Below are positions 1 through 11,761 of a stretch of DNA of 64,000 bases, piece by piece. The stretch covers positions 369,116 through 433,115 of the forward strand of contig JAKTTT010000016.1 in the NCBI GenBank assembly GCA_030581615.1. Reading direction: 5' to 3'. The DNA comes from Alloascoidea africana. Its lineage: Eukaryota > Ascomycota > Alloascoideomycetes > Alloascoideales > Alloascoideaceae. How positions within the stretch are numbered: position 1 is the stretch's first letter; the number at the start of each line of letters is the position of its first letter. The position numbers and the translations under genes were made by a program. The notes beneath the pieces are model-generated. The model saw nothing but the letters and a program-made list of their open reading frames with translations. It made no database searches and was not told the origin of the DNA.

Positions 1-1639
1 TAGGCGTTGAAGACTTTTGCAAATGAGGATGTTGTGGCCCTGGACCACAGCGCTAGCAGTGCTCTTTGGTCTTGTTGTTCTGGACCTGCACCTGCACCTG
101 CACCTCGTAGGCGGGTCGCGCCCCGCTGCATGGGCCGGTTTCAAACTTGGCAAGCGGCAGACATTATTTAAGCGCCGGGACCAAAAGGTTAGTGTCCACC
201 ACATTTTTTTTGTGTCTGGCCGAGACCGCAATGCGATGGTCACCGCCATCACCACCACCACTTTCTCCTTCAATTCGCCCTCGGAATCGGGAGAAAATGT
301 GCCTGGTGGGTAAGCTGCCGCCCTGTATCCGGACCCAACGTTCTGGACACTGCGTCCGTGTGGTTTCTCGATGTGCCCCATTTCATATCTCATGGCTCAG
401 CTCTCCAGCCCAGACTAAAACCAAAAATCCCTGTTTGTTAAGTCTAAATAGAGCATATCAAATCAGAATCCAATCGAATCGATTTTCTTCATACTGCAGT
501 TGCACGCACCGCTGTTGATTTGAAAAGCCAAGCCAAGAAAAAAAAAAATGGAGACAACTGTAGTAGTAGTCTCGGGTTAGCATGGGCTCCGTCTCCGTTT
601 GTCATGTTTGACATATCTCCATTCTAGCCAGACACGGAAACGGAACGGGAAGCTAGTTCTAGTACGGAACACCGATAAATTATCCAGCATTACGCTACTT
701 TAGGTTTTTCCGCCCCTTTTTATTTATTTATTTCAATGACTTTACTGAGTAATATCGAGAATTAATAAATGAAAAATAGGGGAAAAGGGGAGAGAAATGC
801 ATTAATTATGAATCCCTTTTTTGCAATAATACAAACAACACAATTCAATAAATTAAGTCATAGGGGGGAAAGGGACTCCACTATTAAACGGTACGTGCTC
901 CCATCTGTCGTTTCGATCAAGAATATAGAGATCACAGCACAGATGCGCGTGCCGATATCAAGCAGACGCTTCGTCCATCTTGATAAACTGGTGTATGGTG
1001 CAAACCACTGACTTGTTCAGCTATCTAGAAATGATGGAAAGGATAAAGATATAGGCAATACTAGTTGATCCCATTCACGCCAAGTTTTGAACATGCAAAG
1101 AGAAATATGATTCAGCTTGTAATACAACCAATCTCAAATTTCATCCCCCAGTATCCTTCACACTTGCGCTTTGGGCTCGTGCTTGTGCTCCTGTTCATTC
1201 TCATGCTCATGCTCGCTCCCCACTCGAGTTATCAAAGACTCAACAAACAGGTGAACAAAGCATAGTATTGGGTCATATCCACCTATCTGAAAATGTCTGT
1301 CAGTCACCTCCGGGATCGTTATCAATTGTGTGCTCCAAAATGACAAGGATCATCTTGTTTCAGATACAGTTTCTACATTAGAAAGGAGAAGAAATAAACC
1401 AAGTTGTAAACGTTCCCCTTTGCTTGAAATGTGAGATTGTTCGATCACATGAACCTAAATTTTTCTTATACCCCGTTTCTTCTTTTTCCGAGCTGTTCAA
1501 ACCCCGCGATGAATCAGATATGGAAAAAAAGACAGTTTGGGTCCTGGATTCTCTTTAGTGAACACACCCACACACCCCTCTTTCCTACCATCCCCACAAT
1601 CCTACCTCTTTATAAAACATTTGTTTTGGATAAGAAATT
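1..1639. other. Intergenic, upstream of CWC27
   Basis: No convincing gene. The first ~350 bases are GC-richer than the rest and carry a short hexamer run (CACCTG/CTGCAC units near 80-105). The remainder is AT-rich with only short, non-conserved ORFs on both strands. The last 60 bases before the CWC27 start are C/A-rich leader-like sequence. A gene end lying left of the window cannot be excluded. Confidence 0.6.
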
Positions 1640-3169
1640 ATGTCTGGTATTGAACCTCCTACAACGGCAAAAGTGGCCTTATACACAACCAAAGGTCCAT
1701 TAGAGATTGAACTTTGGGCCAAGGAATGTCCACTTGCGAGTCGAAATTTCTTACAACGTTGTTTAGATGGATATTACGAAAACAACCAATTCTTTCGTGT
1801 CATAAAAGATTTCATAATCCAGTCTGGTGACCCCACGAACACAGGAAACGGCGGTGAATCGATATATCTGGATCCGGAAACTGCTGCGGATCAAGGTTAT
1901 AAAAATGAATTCCACTCGAGATTACGATTTACAAGACGTGGTCTTTTGGGAGCTGCAAATATCAAAGGAGTGAGAAATTCAAACAATTCCCAGTTTTTCA
2001 TAACAATGGCTCCAGCTCCGGAACTCAACCAGCGTAATACCCTATTTGGAAGAATAGTGGGCGATACCATTTACAATGCAATAAAAATTGGAGAGGCTGA
2101 AGTTGATGATAATGACCAACCAATCTATCCCGTATCCATCACACATGTTGAAGTTATAGTCAAGTATTTTGATGATTTGGTGCCTCGTGAAAACAAAAAG
2201 GATACGACTACAGGTCAAAGTGCGACATTAGAAGCTAAAAAAGCGGAAAAAAAGAAAAAATCGAGGATAACAAACATGAAAAAGGTGAAATTGAATTATG
2301 ATGATGGGGATGAAGATGATGGTGAAAACTATCCTGCAAGAAAGAAGATAAAGCTAAAGCCATTTAAAAAAGCCACAACTTCATCAAGAAGGAAAGTAGA
2401 TAATGGTTCAGATAGCGAAGATGAATCCAAAAATACCAAAGAAAAAGAAGAGAATGAGATTAAGTTAACTGAAAAGGAAAGTGAGGAACAAGAATTGATG
2501 AAAGCCGAACCAACTGTAGAGATAGAACAAAAGAAAGAAGAAGGTGTTAATAGACTTGGCTCGTTAAATGCCAAAATAGAGGAACTGAAATCATCGTTAA
2601 AGAAATCATCAAAGGAAATAACAACAAAAACAACTGCAACACCGTCTTCTTCATCAGCCGCACCATTAAATCTGAAAAAGCACAAAAAGGAATCCAAAAA
2701 GAAGAGACACCAGGCAACTCAGGGCGAGTTGGAACTAAGGGATTTACAAACTCGTGCTAAACTGGACAAATTCAAAACTATTCTATCTTCAAATGGAGGT
2801 GCACCCCAGACCCAAAACCTCAAATCCACCATGAATGCAGCAGCACCAGTAGTCGATGAAAATGACCAATTTGATGTGTCATCAGCAGATGACGATGATG
2901 ATGATTACGATTTTCTCCTAAATCACAAACTACAGTTTGAGAATAATCCTGATAATTACAAACGGGAAAACAAAGACTTGCTCATGACTATAGACACAAA
3001 AGAAGGTTCTGATGAACTTGCAAAAAGCAGAGAGAGAGCAAAGAATAGAATCGATGATCTGGTATATACAAATTCCCAAAGGGAAAAGGATAGAGAACAG
3101 GAACGCGAGCGATGGAGGTCCTCAAAAGTGAAATCGGGGTTTGATCGAAAGGCAGCTACTATTCGCTAG
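1640..3169 (+). CDS. CWC27: Spliceosomal cyclophilin-type peptidyl-prolyl isomerase, CWC27 family
   Basis: Single-exon gene, 509 aa. Residues ~10-170 form a complete cyclophilin domain: KVALYTTKGPLEIELWAKE, then FFRVIKDFIIQSGDPT, GLLGAANIKG, NSQFFITMAPAPELN and TLFGRIVGD. The second half is a long, highly charged Lys/Glu-rich region with coiled-coil character and a C-terminal basic segment (RERAKNRIDDL and following), the CWC27/SDCCAG10 layout. Known role of the family: a component of the NineTeen-complex-associated spliceosome that contacts Cwc22. The substrate-binding positions are partly changed from canonical cyclophilin A, as is usual in CWC27, so isomerase activity is uncertain. The start is the first ATG, preceded by an AT-rich leader. 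The length exceeds the ~300 aa of S. cerevisiae Cwc27 and resembles the longer metazoan and S. pombe forms. It converges with the arrestin-like gene across a short gap-containing spacer. Confidence 0.92.
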   Translation: MSGIEPPTTAKVALYTTKGPLEIELWAKECPLASRNFLQRCLDGYYENNQFFRVIKDFIIQSGDPTNTGNGGESIYLDPETAADQGYKNEFHSRLRFTRRGLLGAANIKGVRNSNNSQFFITMAPAPELNQRNTLFGRIVGDTIYNAIKIGEAEVDDNDQPIYPVSITHVEVIVKYFDDLVPRENKKDTTTGQSATLEAKKAEKKKKSRITNMKKVKLNYDDGDEDDGENYPARKKIKLKPFKKATTSSRRKVDNGSDSEDESKNTKEKEENEIKLTEKESEEQELMKAEPTVEIEQKKEEGVNRLGSLNAKIEELKSSLKKSSKEITTKTTATPSSSSAAPLNLKKHKKESKKKRHQATQGELELRDLQTRAKLDKFKTILSSNGGAPQTQNLKSTMNAAAPVVDENDQFDVSSADDDDDDYDFLLNHKLQFENNPDNYKRENKDLLMTIDTKEGSDELAKSRERAKNRIDDLVYTNSQREKDREQERERWRSSKVKSGFDRKAATIR

Positions 3170-3205
3170 TCTAATATCAAAATAAATGGGAGCGAACTCC
3201 TCGTT

Positions 3206-3237
3206 CCCCCCCCCCCCCCCCCCCCCCNNNNNNNNNN
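3206..3237. other. 22-nt poly-C run and 10-N assembly gap
   Basis: An uninterrupted C homopolymer (3206-3227) runs straight into ten N characters (3228-3237). It lies between the convergent 3' ends of CWC27 and the arrestin-like gene. The homopolymer most likely stopped sequencing or assembly, so the true spacer length is unknown. Confidence 0.95.
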
Positions 3238-3324
3238 ACATTTTATATCCCAGTGAAATTCCATGACCGTGAAAATCTAGAGCAAATGCTATATAAAAAT
3301 ATACTGTGTAAAATCAACGGAAAA

Positions 3325-4731
3325 TTACTCAATTACATGGACAAGAGGTGCTCCCAATCTTTCAAAACAAACTTCAGATAAACCAAGTGCAATCCAATCC
3401 GCCTTTTCTCTTGGACGGTATATTTTAGGATGTATCCTTGGCTTTGCCATTTTATAACCGATTCCTCCAGTTCGACTTAATTTGGACGCAAGTTCTCCTT
3501 CTCTCATTATCCACTTGAGCAACCTTGTACTCATGATTCGACCGTATGGACATATTGTTATATCTTGCCGTATCTCCAAATCCTTGCAGTTGTGAAACTT
3601 GACTTTGATCACAGCTTCGTATTTAACCTCGTAGAGTTTCGACTTTGTGGTGAAACCAAACATGTTTTCAATCGGCATGTCCGATTGTTCTTCGAAAAGA
3701 AGTACTGATTTGAACTCAGACAGGGAATTGTTTGTCAAAATTCCCGAACTTGAACTGCCTATTTCATCCGGATATACCAATGCCAGTTGGGTAATGTATC
3801 CCGATGGTGGCAGAGGAACGTTCAACTCTTGAGAAGACTGTATTATTTTTCGTGTTTTCGATATTGGATCATCTCGTGTATCCATCGAAGCCGTTTCCAC
3901 AATCTCCATCGAGATCTTCTTTATTATAATCGGTTTTGACTTTCTCCAACTCACTTTGCTCATCGGTTCAAAGTTTTGCACTATTCGCACGTTTGAAATG
4001 AACTCATCGCCAGGACCCAAAGCAGTGTTTGGAATTGAATATTCTAATCGGGCCACCATATCTGGCGAATCCTTAATATCCGTTATCGGCTCGTTATACT
4101 TGCCGTAGAGCGGTAACGTATCGTACTTTTTGATTTGAATTGGAAATTTGTAAATCTCTTCTGAGCTCTCTCCATAGCCAACCACAACCTCGATTCTGAA
4201 TCTGGACGAGCAGCCAACTTTTGAGAGCTGCATGCTCGCTGGAACTTCTGTATCCAGATCTATCAAAAACGGTGTCTCGATACAGATGACCTCCTCCATC
4301 AACGTCCCAGCAAAAGGTTGAAATCCATCCTGTTCATATATCATAAAATCTTCGGATCTCCTAGGCATACATGTTGTTAGTAGGCCAAACTTTTGACAAT
4401 AGAGAACCACGGAGATGACGGAACAACGCTCGCCTTGACTGATTCATACTTTGTACTGTATCCCAGTTTCGAGCCGGATGAAAGAATAGTCTCCGTTTGC
4501 CATAGTTGAATCGCAACTTTTCTAAGATAAAAAGGTGAGGCATCTATACTGTTTACCTGAACAGTTCCCTCAAGTCGTGGCTGCATTTATCGGTTTCCCA
4601 GATCAGATGTGTGTCAGTAAACAATGCAGTTGCTAGAAAGATCAAACAGTTCATACCCATGTCCTTGGAACTCCGGGGCATCCTCGAACAATATCTCTAT
4701 TATCCTTGCCTTTTAACTGGACTGTTATCAT
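3325..4731 (-). CDS. Arrestin-domain protein (three exons)
   Basis: Assembled from three exons on the minus strand: 4731-4657, 4580-4450 and 4360-3325, giving 413 aa. Intron 1 (4581-4656, 76 nt) has donor GTATGA, a TTACTGAC branch site and a CAG acceptor. Intron 2 (4361-4449, 89 nt) has donor GTATGA, a perfect TACTAAC and a TAG acceptor. Both joins keep frame, and an in-frame TAA lies just before the ATG. The N-terminus begins MITVQLKGKDNRDIV and continues RTWPRLEGTVQV and VAIQLW, typical arrestin N-domain strands. The C-half carries TTKSKLYEVKYEAVIKV and a CPYGRIMS stretch like arrestin C-domains. Yeast alpha-arrestins act as ubiquitin-ligase (Rsp5) adaptors that trigger transporter endocytosis. 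I see no PPxY motif in the product, so an adaptor role is inference. Which ART family member it matches cannot be told. Confidence 0.8.
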
Positions 4732-5082
4732 GGTGATAGGAATGAATTAATCCTTTTGGAGAAGGTAGGCAATGTGTAAACATGAATGGAAGACGACTGG
4801 AGTAATGGTACAAAATCATAAGGGCGCGTAAGCAAGCAACAGGCGAACTCCAAAGAGACTCAGCCACGAACTGATGACTTGGGGCCGGAATCAAACAAAA
4901 ACAAAGGCAGGAAATGTTAATAATCGATTCCAATCCAGCTGAAGCCTACAATATATCCCCAAACTCTACAAAACAATAGTCCTTGCAACTGAATCGTACC
5001 GCCAGTTCTCAAATGCACAAACAACATCCATTAATCCGTCCCAGGTCAATAACAAAGTCTCATCACCAACTTCATCACACAG
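4732..5082. promoter_or_regulatory. Divergent promoter region, arrestin-like / LIN1
   Basis: A 351-bp spacer between the divergent arrestin-like and LIN1 starts. No recognisable gene, tRNA or strong motif was found. Short antisense ORFs here are not conserved-looking. Confidence 0.6.
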
Positions 5083-6549
5083 ATGCCTAGGAAATCAACT
5101 ACAGATATCGCGTTTGACAGCAGAAATCCCACCAGAATATTAAACCGAGAAGATGAGGCTGTGACAGATGAACAAGCGCTCCTGGAGCAAGATCTAGGGG
5201 GCACCACGCGCAAACCCAGGAACCGAGTAATCGAGGATGGTGGTGACTCTAGCGATGAAGAAAAAGAGTCGGAAGGTGACAGCGACGTTGACATGTTTTC
5301 CGATGATTCTGAAGGGGAGCGAAAAGATCACACCGGAGGCAAGGAACTGGATTCCGCTGACCTGATGAGAGAGAATCAGTTGATAAATGAGAATCTACAA
5401 AAGAGGAACGAGTACGATGATGAAGATAATTCTGACGATGAGGATGCACCTGTGCAAGCATTAAATGTGGAAGATTTTGAACAGAGTCTAAATACAGAGG
5501 ATAAAAGCGAACGAAAGAAATTGGGAAGGTCTGGTGTATATCCAATTGATGGTCTGAATGGGGCAAATGGAGCAAATGGAGCACCTGAAAATGATGAAGA
5601 CGACGACGACGACGATGATGATGATGATGATGATGATCAACAACAATTAATACAACAACAATATTACACTAGACCAGATTCTGAGTATGGAAGCGACGAA
5701 GAAGCGAGTCAAGATGTGCCCGTTAAACATTTAAAGAAAGAGCCCAAATTAGCCAAATTTGGAATTCGAGAAGACTTGGAAGAAGGACAATATGATAAAG
5801 ATGGCAATTTTATCCCAAACGCTGCAGATGAAAAAGAGCATCAAGATTCTTGGCTCCACGACGTGAAAAAATCAGACATCAAGAAAGCAAAAGCAGCAGA
5901 AGAGAAAAGAGCTGGCTTAGAGCTGGCGAAAAGGAGGGTTAAAGACACAATACCCACAGAAGAACTTTTGGTGAGGTTGATTAGCATTTTAGAACCTGTT
6001 GAGACCCCAACTGAAGCGTTGCAAAGATTTCATTCGGAAGCACCTAAAAAGAAACAAAAGGGTGGGAACGCGAACGGAAACTCCCAAGAATCTGAAACTG
6101 ATAAACTGAAAGAGCAGACGAGGAAAAATCAAATATTGCAAATCACAGAAGCTGCAGATGAATTGTTGCAACAAGGAATGACGACTGTATACGATATGGA
6201 AAGAGAGCTACTCATGAGAATGTACAAGCGAGAAACTGGGCTGGACTATGCAGACAAGCCAAGAGCTAGAAAAAGATCCAGCAGTTTAGACATAGAGTCT
6301 AGAGACGATTTCGAGTCGGATGAGACCCAACCAAACCACAATTCTTCCACAGAAGTTGCTAGGAAGAGGAAAGAAGAAGTAGGCATTAAATGGGAATTTC
6401 GATGGCAAGGTCAAGACCAAGTTTATGGACCTTATTCTGGAGAGGAAATGGATGCTTGGGCAAATACTTACTTTGACGATCGGGTATCGGTTAGAAAAGC
6501 TGGTGATACATCTGAGTTTGTATCTTTTCGTACTGTTCAATTTGTTTAA
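5083..6549 (+). CDS. LIN1: U5 snRNP-associated GYF-domain protein, LIN1/CD2BP2 family
   Basis: Single exon, 488 aa. The N-terminal half is acidic and disordered, including a run of about 13 aspartates (codons near 5597-5638). A central conserved block reads KLAKFGIREDLEEGQYDKDG followed by DSWLHDVKKSDIKKA, a signature of the Lin1/CD2BP2 family. The C-terminus (~residues 434-488) is a GYF domain with WEFRWQ, VYGPYSGEEMDAW and RTVQFV. Family knowledge: human CD2BP2 (U5-52K) binds PRP6/DIM1 in the U5 particle and leaves before activation, and yeast Lin1 interacts with Prp8 and Irr1. The GYF domain binds proline-rich peptides. The gene is convergent with ORC5 (108-bp spacer). The ATG is the first in frame after the leader. 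Confidence 0.93.
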   Translation: MPRKSTTDIAFDSRNPTRILNREDEAVTDEQALLEQDLGGTTRKPRNRVIEDGGDSSDEEKESEGDSDVDMFSDDSEGERKDHTGGKELDSADLMRENQLINENLQKRNEYDDEDNSDDEDAPVQALNVEDFEQSLNTEDKSERKKLGRSGVYPIDGLNGANGANGAPENDEDDDDDDDDDDDDDQQQLIQQQYYTRPDSEYGSDEEASQDVPVKHLKKEPKLAKFGIREDLEEGQYDKDGNFIPNAADEKEHQDSWLHDVKKSDIKKAKAAEEKRAGLELAKRRVKDTIPTEELLVRLISILEPVETPTEALQRFHSEAPKKKQKGGNANGNSQESETDKLKEQTRKNQILQITEAADELLQQGMTTVYDMERELLMRMYKRETGLDYADKPRARKRSSSLDIESRDDFESDETQPNHNSSTEVARKRKEEVGIKWEFRWQGQDQVYGPYSGEEMDAWANTYFDDRVSVRKAGDTSEFVSFRTVQFV

Positions 6550-6657
6550 TGATACTTGAGAACTAAAAGTCTTCGAGATGTTACTAATATTTTTTCATTA
6601 TATGTCATGCTTTAAATCAATTGTATATAATTTACACAGAGTTTTGCGACACCACAC

Positions 6658-8210
6658 TCAAGCTTGTGATTCTTGAATATAATCTTCAATATTAAAGTTG
6701 ATACTACTGGCAATTTTCCTAATCTGTCGCCAACCAACATTTACCTTCAATTTACCTCTCCCGCTCAGCGGGTCAAAGCTTCCACCAGTTCTGGTTAACA
6801 GTTTTAGTGACAAGAGATTCGCAATCTGAACATTGATATCAACATTTGCAAATTCATCTTCCCGTATAGCATTTGCTTCTTCAGCAAGTTTAAATCCATA
6901 ATCATCTCCCACACGGATAACGCCAGATTCTATACAGATTGCATGCAATAGAGCAAGCAACCTCTCGAGCTCAAAGGGGGAAGGAGAAAAGGCTTTTGGG
7001 TCGATTTTCAGAGCGTTTAAGGATTTTGCTGTTTGAGTTTTTTTTCTTTTCGCCGGCCTCACAGATTTCATTTTTGAAAACAAAGTAACATCGTTCTTTT
7101 GAGGGCTATATGATGCAAGATACGCAGCACATAGAATGTATCTTGAGTGCAGAGGAAGTTCATACTCATCTCTTGTATCTTGTGTCTTTGGATCCAACGC
7201 TTTTGATTTTGATTCTGAAAACTCTTGGGATACTAGAGACACTTTGAAAGCATATTCGGAAGATAAAAGTTCAAAATTGTCAGAAAAAAGCTTCAAAAAA
7301 TTATTTACATTTCTTTTCCCTTCAAGAATGGGCTCTACAAATTTGGGCCATATTCTAGCTGCAACACTCCTTAGCAAAGGAATATTTGTGCCAGTATAAG
7401 ATGATGAGGTATCATAAATTAACTTGCAATACTTTTCCCAGAATTGTTTTTCGTGTATTGCTGCTGCTCTATCGTCCTCAACAAAAACATGCCGCGGTAA
7501 GCGTAGAGTCATGGTTTTGGTCAATATTCCTAGAACTTCCTCATCTGTATACGCAGAAAAATGGACATGCGGCAGAGATGATATCAGAGAAGATCTGGGC
7601 TCTGATGTTGAGATAATAAAGATAATTGTTAAATTCGTAAGATTTGTCTAGATGAGCAATAATTATTGGATTAGCATTCAGATTAAAGACTCTTTGAACG
7701 GCTTTTCCAACTTACCATTTCGTGGACCCGCGCGAAACAATTGAACACATCCCAAGGACTTTCCATTGTATCATCAATTCTATCTAGAACCAGGACATGA
7801 GCCGTGTTTTCATAATGACTGCTTTCGACAAATTGTTTTAATTCTGCTGCAAAATAGGTAAAGTTTTCACATCGGATATCCAAACCTTTTCCTGTGGCAG
7901 AGCGCGTCAATGAAGAATCAGCTTTTATTGGTATCCCACTATCAGATTTGATATCACGTAAGCATCGTTCGAGTAGGATTCGTATAGTTACACATTGATC
8001 ACAATTTATCCAAGAGTATTTTATGCCTGAAAGACTAAGCATAGACTTCAATAGAAGAGATTTGCCTGTAGATGAAACACCGTGAACGACAACTGAAGGC
8101 GGATTTGTTTCTGTTTCCGTTGAAAGAATTGTGTTCAGAAACTGAGCCTGGGGCTCGCGGTAAGGGACATGGTCTACTAGCTCTTGGTACTTCTCTTCGT
8201 CTAGAAGCAT
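6658..8210 (-). CDS. ORC5: Origin recognition complex subunit 5 (two exons)
   Basis: Two exons on the minus strand: 8210-7716 and 7647-6658, 494 aa. The intron (7648-7715, 68 nt) has donor GTAAGT and a TAG acceptor, and both sides are phase 0. The join restores the AAA+ sensor-1 strand, giving FARVHEM followed by TNLTNLTIIFIISTSEP. Walker A is GVSSTGKS at residues 44-51, and a Walker-B-like strand is HVLVLDRIDD. After the AAA+ core come the PHVHFSAYTDEEVL segment and a C-terminal winged-helix region ending FNIEDYIQESQA. Orc5 is an ATP-binding ORC subunit that marks replication origins. S. cerevisiae Orc5 is 479 aa, so this is full length. The chosen start is the first true in-frame ATG (MLLDEEKY); the open frame extends upstream only through non-ATG codons. 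It is divergent from PIK1. Confidence 0.9.
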
Positions 8211-8821
8211 GTTGCTAGACAGAGTGTTCGGGGCATGTTGACATTTTAATGATATCCCTCCTATATTTTCATTACCCGCCCTTTGCACTTTAAAAGATAT
8301 GATGATGACGTTGCAGGGTCATCTTTGTATGGAATATAGGCGAGCTTGCAGAATAGCTTCAAGAAATAAAAAAGTGAGTTTACTTCTGTACGTGGTTGAC
8401 GCTTTAATAAAAAAATCCGATTCGGCTCTTTCCTTTGAGTGTTTAATCTATATTGTTCTCTGTTTTTGCTGTGGTTGTAGAAGGATTCTATTTGTAATCC
8501 CGTTTGTTCCGTTAAGTGCGTCTAAAAAAACTTCCCCATCACTGGACATTTATTCCACCGATCTGTCGCTTCCAGGCCTCTTTTACTGTTGAAGCACCCA
8601 TACTATTCGGCATTGTTAACCGTTGGAGTAGACAAAGCTCGGTACCGTGGAGAACTAGCGCCTGGCTGTTTCTCTGCTTTCCTCCATTTTTGCTATTCCC
8701 TTGCTCATGATCCACCTTTATTCTCAACCAAGATCCATTTTTGGCCCAAAGAACTCGCCTAGCCTGTTAAACCAACTCGCCTTTGAATGAAACAGCCACA
8801 CCCTCCGAATAGTTAGTCACC
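8211..8821. promoter_or_regulatory. Divergent promoter region, ORC5 / PIK1
   Basis: A 611-bp spacer between divergent gene starts. It contains T-rich tracts near 8400-8500 and pyrimidine-rich leader-like sequence at 8570-8800. No gene or RNA recognised. Confidence 0.6.
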
Positions 8822-11761
8822 ATGGAGTTACAGCAACAAGGAGGGAATACACTCCTTCTACGATTCATCAACTCTCAATACTTTTCGTCCTTTATGTGCG
8901 TTGCTTACCTAAAAAGGTATGCCTCAAATATCGGAATCCATTCGTACCTCTGTACAAAACTCAAGCAGTTCAAATATGAAGAGATTGAATTTTTTGTCCC
9001 CCAGCTATGCCAGATTCTTGTGACAATTGAAACAGAGTCGATGGCTTTAGAAGACTTGATCTTGGAGCTGAGCACAAACCATCCTCATTTCACCTTGCTA
9101 GTGGGTACTTGCGTCGCATCACCTTTGTCCCTTTTACTTTCTAACGGTTTTTTATAGACATTTTGGCATTTACAGGCCCATTTAACCGATTTGGCTGACG
9201 ACCCAGAGTCGAATGGTTTTCAGGTTGCGAGAAGGCTGATTAACAAGCTCCAGTACATCTTGTTCAATGCCGCAACTCCACCAAATACACGGTTCAGGGA
9301 AAACATGGCATCAGCTCTTATCATGTCCTCTGCAATTTCAGCGGCTACTGGAGTTCCTTTACTGGCAGATTATATCGGTCCATTGGCCAAATCTCAAGGA
9401 AAGAAGCAAAGATCGTTCGTATTTCAACTCGCCTCGAATGCCAAAAATAAAATCCTGAAAAAGGTCACCAGTACTCAGCCTGAAGAGGCTGAAGAAATTC
9501 CAAACTCTTTGAAATCCAGACCTTCAAATTCTCCAAAATCATCCATAAATTCATCGACCAGGTCGCATTCATCTTCCGTATCGCAGAAATATGCGCATGA
9601 AGATAGCGACCTAGATGAACATGCATTAAACCAAGAAAGTTCTGATGTATGGTCAACTCATTCAAAGAACTCATATTCTTTGAATGCTCATCGCGAATTG
9701 ACATCGCTACCTGATTTGAGACAGAATCAGGCCAATCTGGCAAACGACCCGAGCGATTTAGGCACACCCAGTGGGACTCCAACCCTTACGTTCCGAAGCA
9801 CATTTGATTTTCCAACATTTTTTTCTCCTAGTTCTCAAAATTCCTTACAAACAGTCTCGCCAGCATCTTCTCGAGGTCGAAGCTTTTCTTCATTACATGT
9901 ACCGTTATCATCACGGATACGCTCCTTAAAGATCAACTATTTCAAATGCGAGACCCAATTTTTCATAGCCCTTCAGGCAATATCAACAAGGCTATTGCCT
10001 GTCCCCAAAGAAGCTAGACTTTCAGCACTTAGAGCTGAAATAGCAATGTTAAACAAAGACCTGCCTGCGGAGGTTGACATCCCAACACTATTACCGCCGA
10101 ACAAGCCAAACAGACTTCATCGCATAGTCCGAATATCACCCGCTGAAGTAGCAGTTCTCAACTCTGCGGAACGCGTCCCGTTCCTATTATTTGTTGAGTA
10201 TCTGCGTGACGATATGGATTTTGACCCGATGACAGAAAAAAATCTCATGGTTCTGCAAAACAAAAAAGATAGAAACTACATTTTTGATTATGGATTTTCT
10301 GACGGCACTGCCAGCTTCAGTAATCATCATGAAATGAATCATGAGGATAACATTAGTATATACAGCCATCACATTATCAACTCGCATCTTCAGATTGGGG
10401 GAAATGGAGCTACAAGAGCATTTGAAGAAGCCGAGGACGAAGATGCACCCGAAGCAGACTTGGGTGCTATATCTATGGTTCAGATGACAAACTCTCAGAC
10501 GGAAAAACAGAAACATAATCAACTGTTGGCTTCCGTTGCTACACAGATATCTGACTTTGAGAGTTCTAGCGCTCAAGAAAAAACTAATACGGGCGTTCTC
10601 GATGTTGATGCAACTGATCTGGCAGCACATATGAGAATTGCAGCTCTCATGCTAACGCAATTGGACAATGCCGCAGGATCTAGTCGCTACGATGTTTCTC
10701 ATATTAAAGGCAAGATTATAGAAAACATGAAGAGCTTACAGAATCACACTGCATTTACAGACTTGGATGTAATTCACGGAGAAGCAGGCGAACGCAAGCT
10801 GGAGAATGACTTGAAAACTGGTGGATTATATACTCATTCAAAAACTACAGCCTATCTTGGCGAAGACTGGGAATCCAAAAAGCAAAGAATTCGATCTGAG
10901 TCTTCATATGGACATTTAGAGAACTGGGAGTTGTTTTCTGTAATTTTTAAAACAGGCTCTGATCTGAGACAAGAGGCCTTTGCCTGTCAGTTAATTCAAG
11001 CTATCCAAAAAAGTTGGGAGGACGCGGGAGTTCAAGTTTGGGTAAAGAAGATGAGAATTCTAATTACAAGTGCAAACACTGGCATCGTCGAAACAATCAC
11101 AAATGGACTTAGCATTCATTCAATAAAGAAAGCGCTAACGGCTTCATCCATGGCTGATGGCTCTAATCCGCGTGGCTCCATAGCGACTTTGAAAGATCAC
11201 TTTTTGAAAGCTTTTGGAAATGAGGGTTCGCGGAGATACTCAAGAGCTGTCAATGCATTTGTTAGATCTTTGGCCGGGTATTCGGTGATTTCGTATCTTT
11301 TACAAATTAAGGACAGGCACAATGGTAATATCCTGCTTGATAGCGAGGGCCATATAATCCACATTGACTTTGGGTTCCTCCTGTCCAATACGCCTGGCAG
11401 TGTTGGGTTCGAAGCTGCACCTTTTAAACTTACACAAGAATATGTTGATCTAATGGGGGGAACAGACTCTGACTACTTCAAGCTATTTTCACAGCTTGTT
11501 AAAGATGCGTTCAAGACAGTGCGAAAAAGTGCAGAGGGCATAATTATCCTTTGCGAAATGATGCAAAAAGACTCAACATTACCATGTTTTTCCTTGGGCG
11601 AGGCTACCAGTCAACAACTTAGATCCAGATTTCAATTGCATTTGAGCGAGATTGAGGTGGACCAATTTGTCGATGTTTATCTCATACAAAAATCTCTAGG
11701 AAGCATGTATACAAGGCTGTATGATCAATTCCAGTTATTGACACAGGGCATATATAGTTAA
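8822..11761 (+). CDS. PIK1: Phosphatidylinositol 4-kinase PIK1 (two exons)
   Basis: Exons 8822-9100 and 9158-11761, 960 aa. The 57-nt intron has an unusual GTGGGT donor, a TTCTAAC branch site and a TAG acceptor. Phase 0 on both sides gives HPHFTLL followed by TFWHLQAHLTDL. The N-terminal exon is the lipid-kinase-unique helical region. The middle is Ser-rich. The catalytic domain holds IFKTGSDLRQE, the catalytic loop DRHNGN (D812) and the DFG aspartate D830 in HIDFGFLLSNTPG. The C-terminus ends YDQFQLLTQGIYS, typical of Pik1/PI4KIIIbeta. It makes PI4P at the Golgi and nucleus, supporting secretion. The S. cerevisiae protein is 1066 aa. The closest alternative, STT4, is much longer and lacks this tail. 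Without splicing, the ORF stops shortly after the donor. Confidence 0.93.

Noticed and set aside
1065-1703. Short ORFs before CWC27, including a His/Glu-rich one on the minus strand
   Set aside because: Low-complexity or overlapping the CWC27 start in another frame; no domain.
4489-4555. Possible extra ~35-nt intron inside arrestin exon 2 (GTAAAC to TTAG)
   Set aside because: Too short for an intron here, and reading through keeps the arrestin strand in frame.
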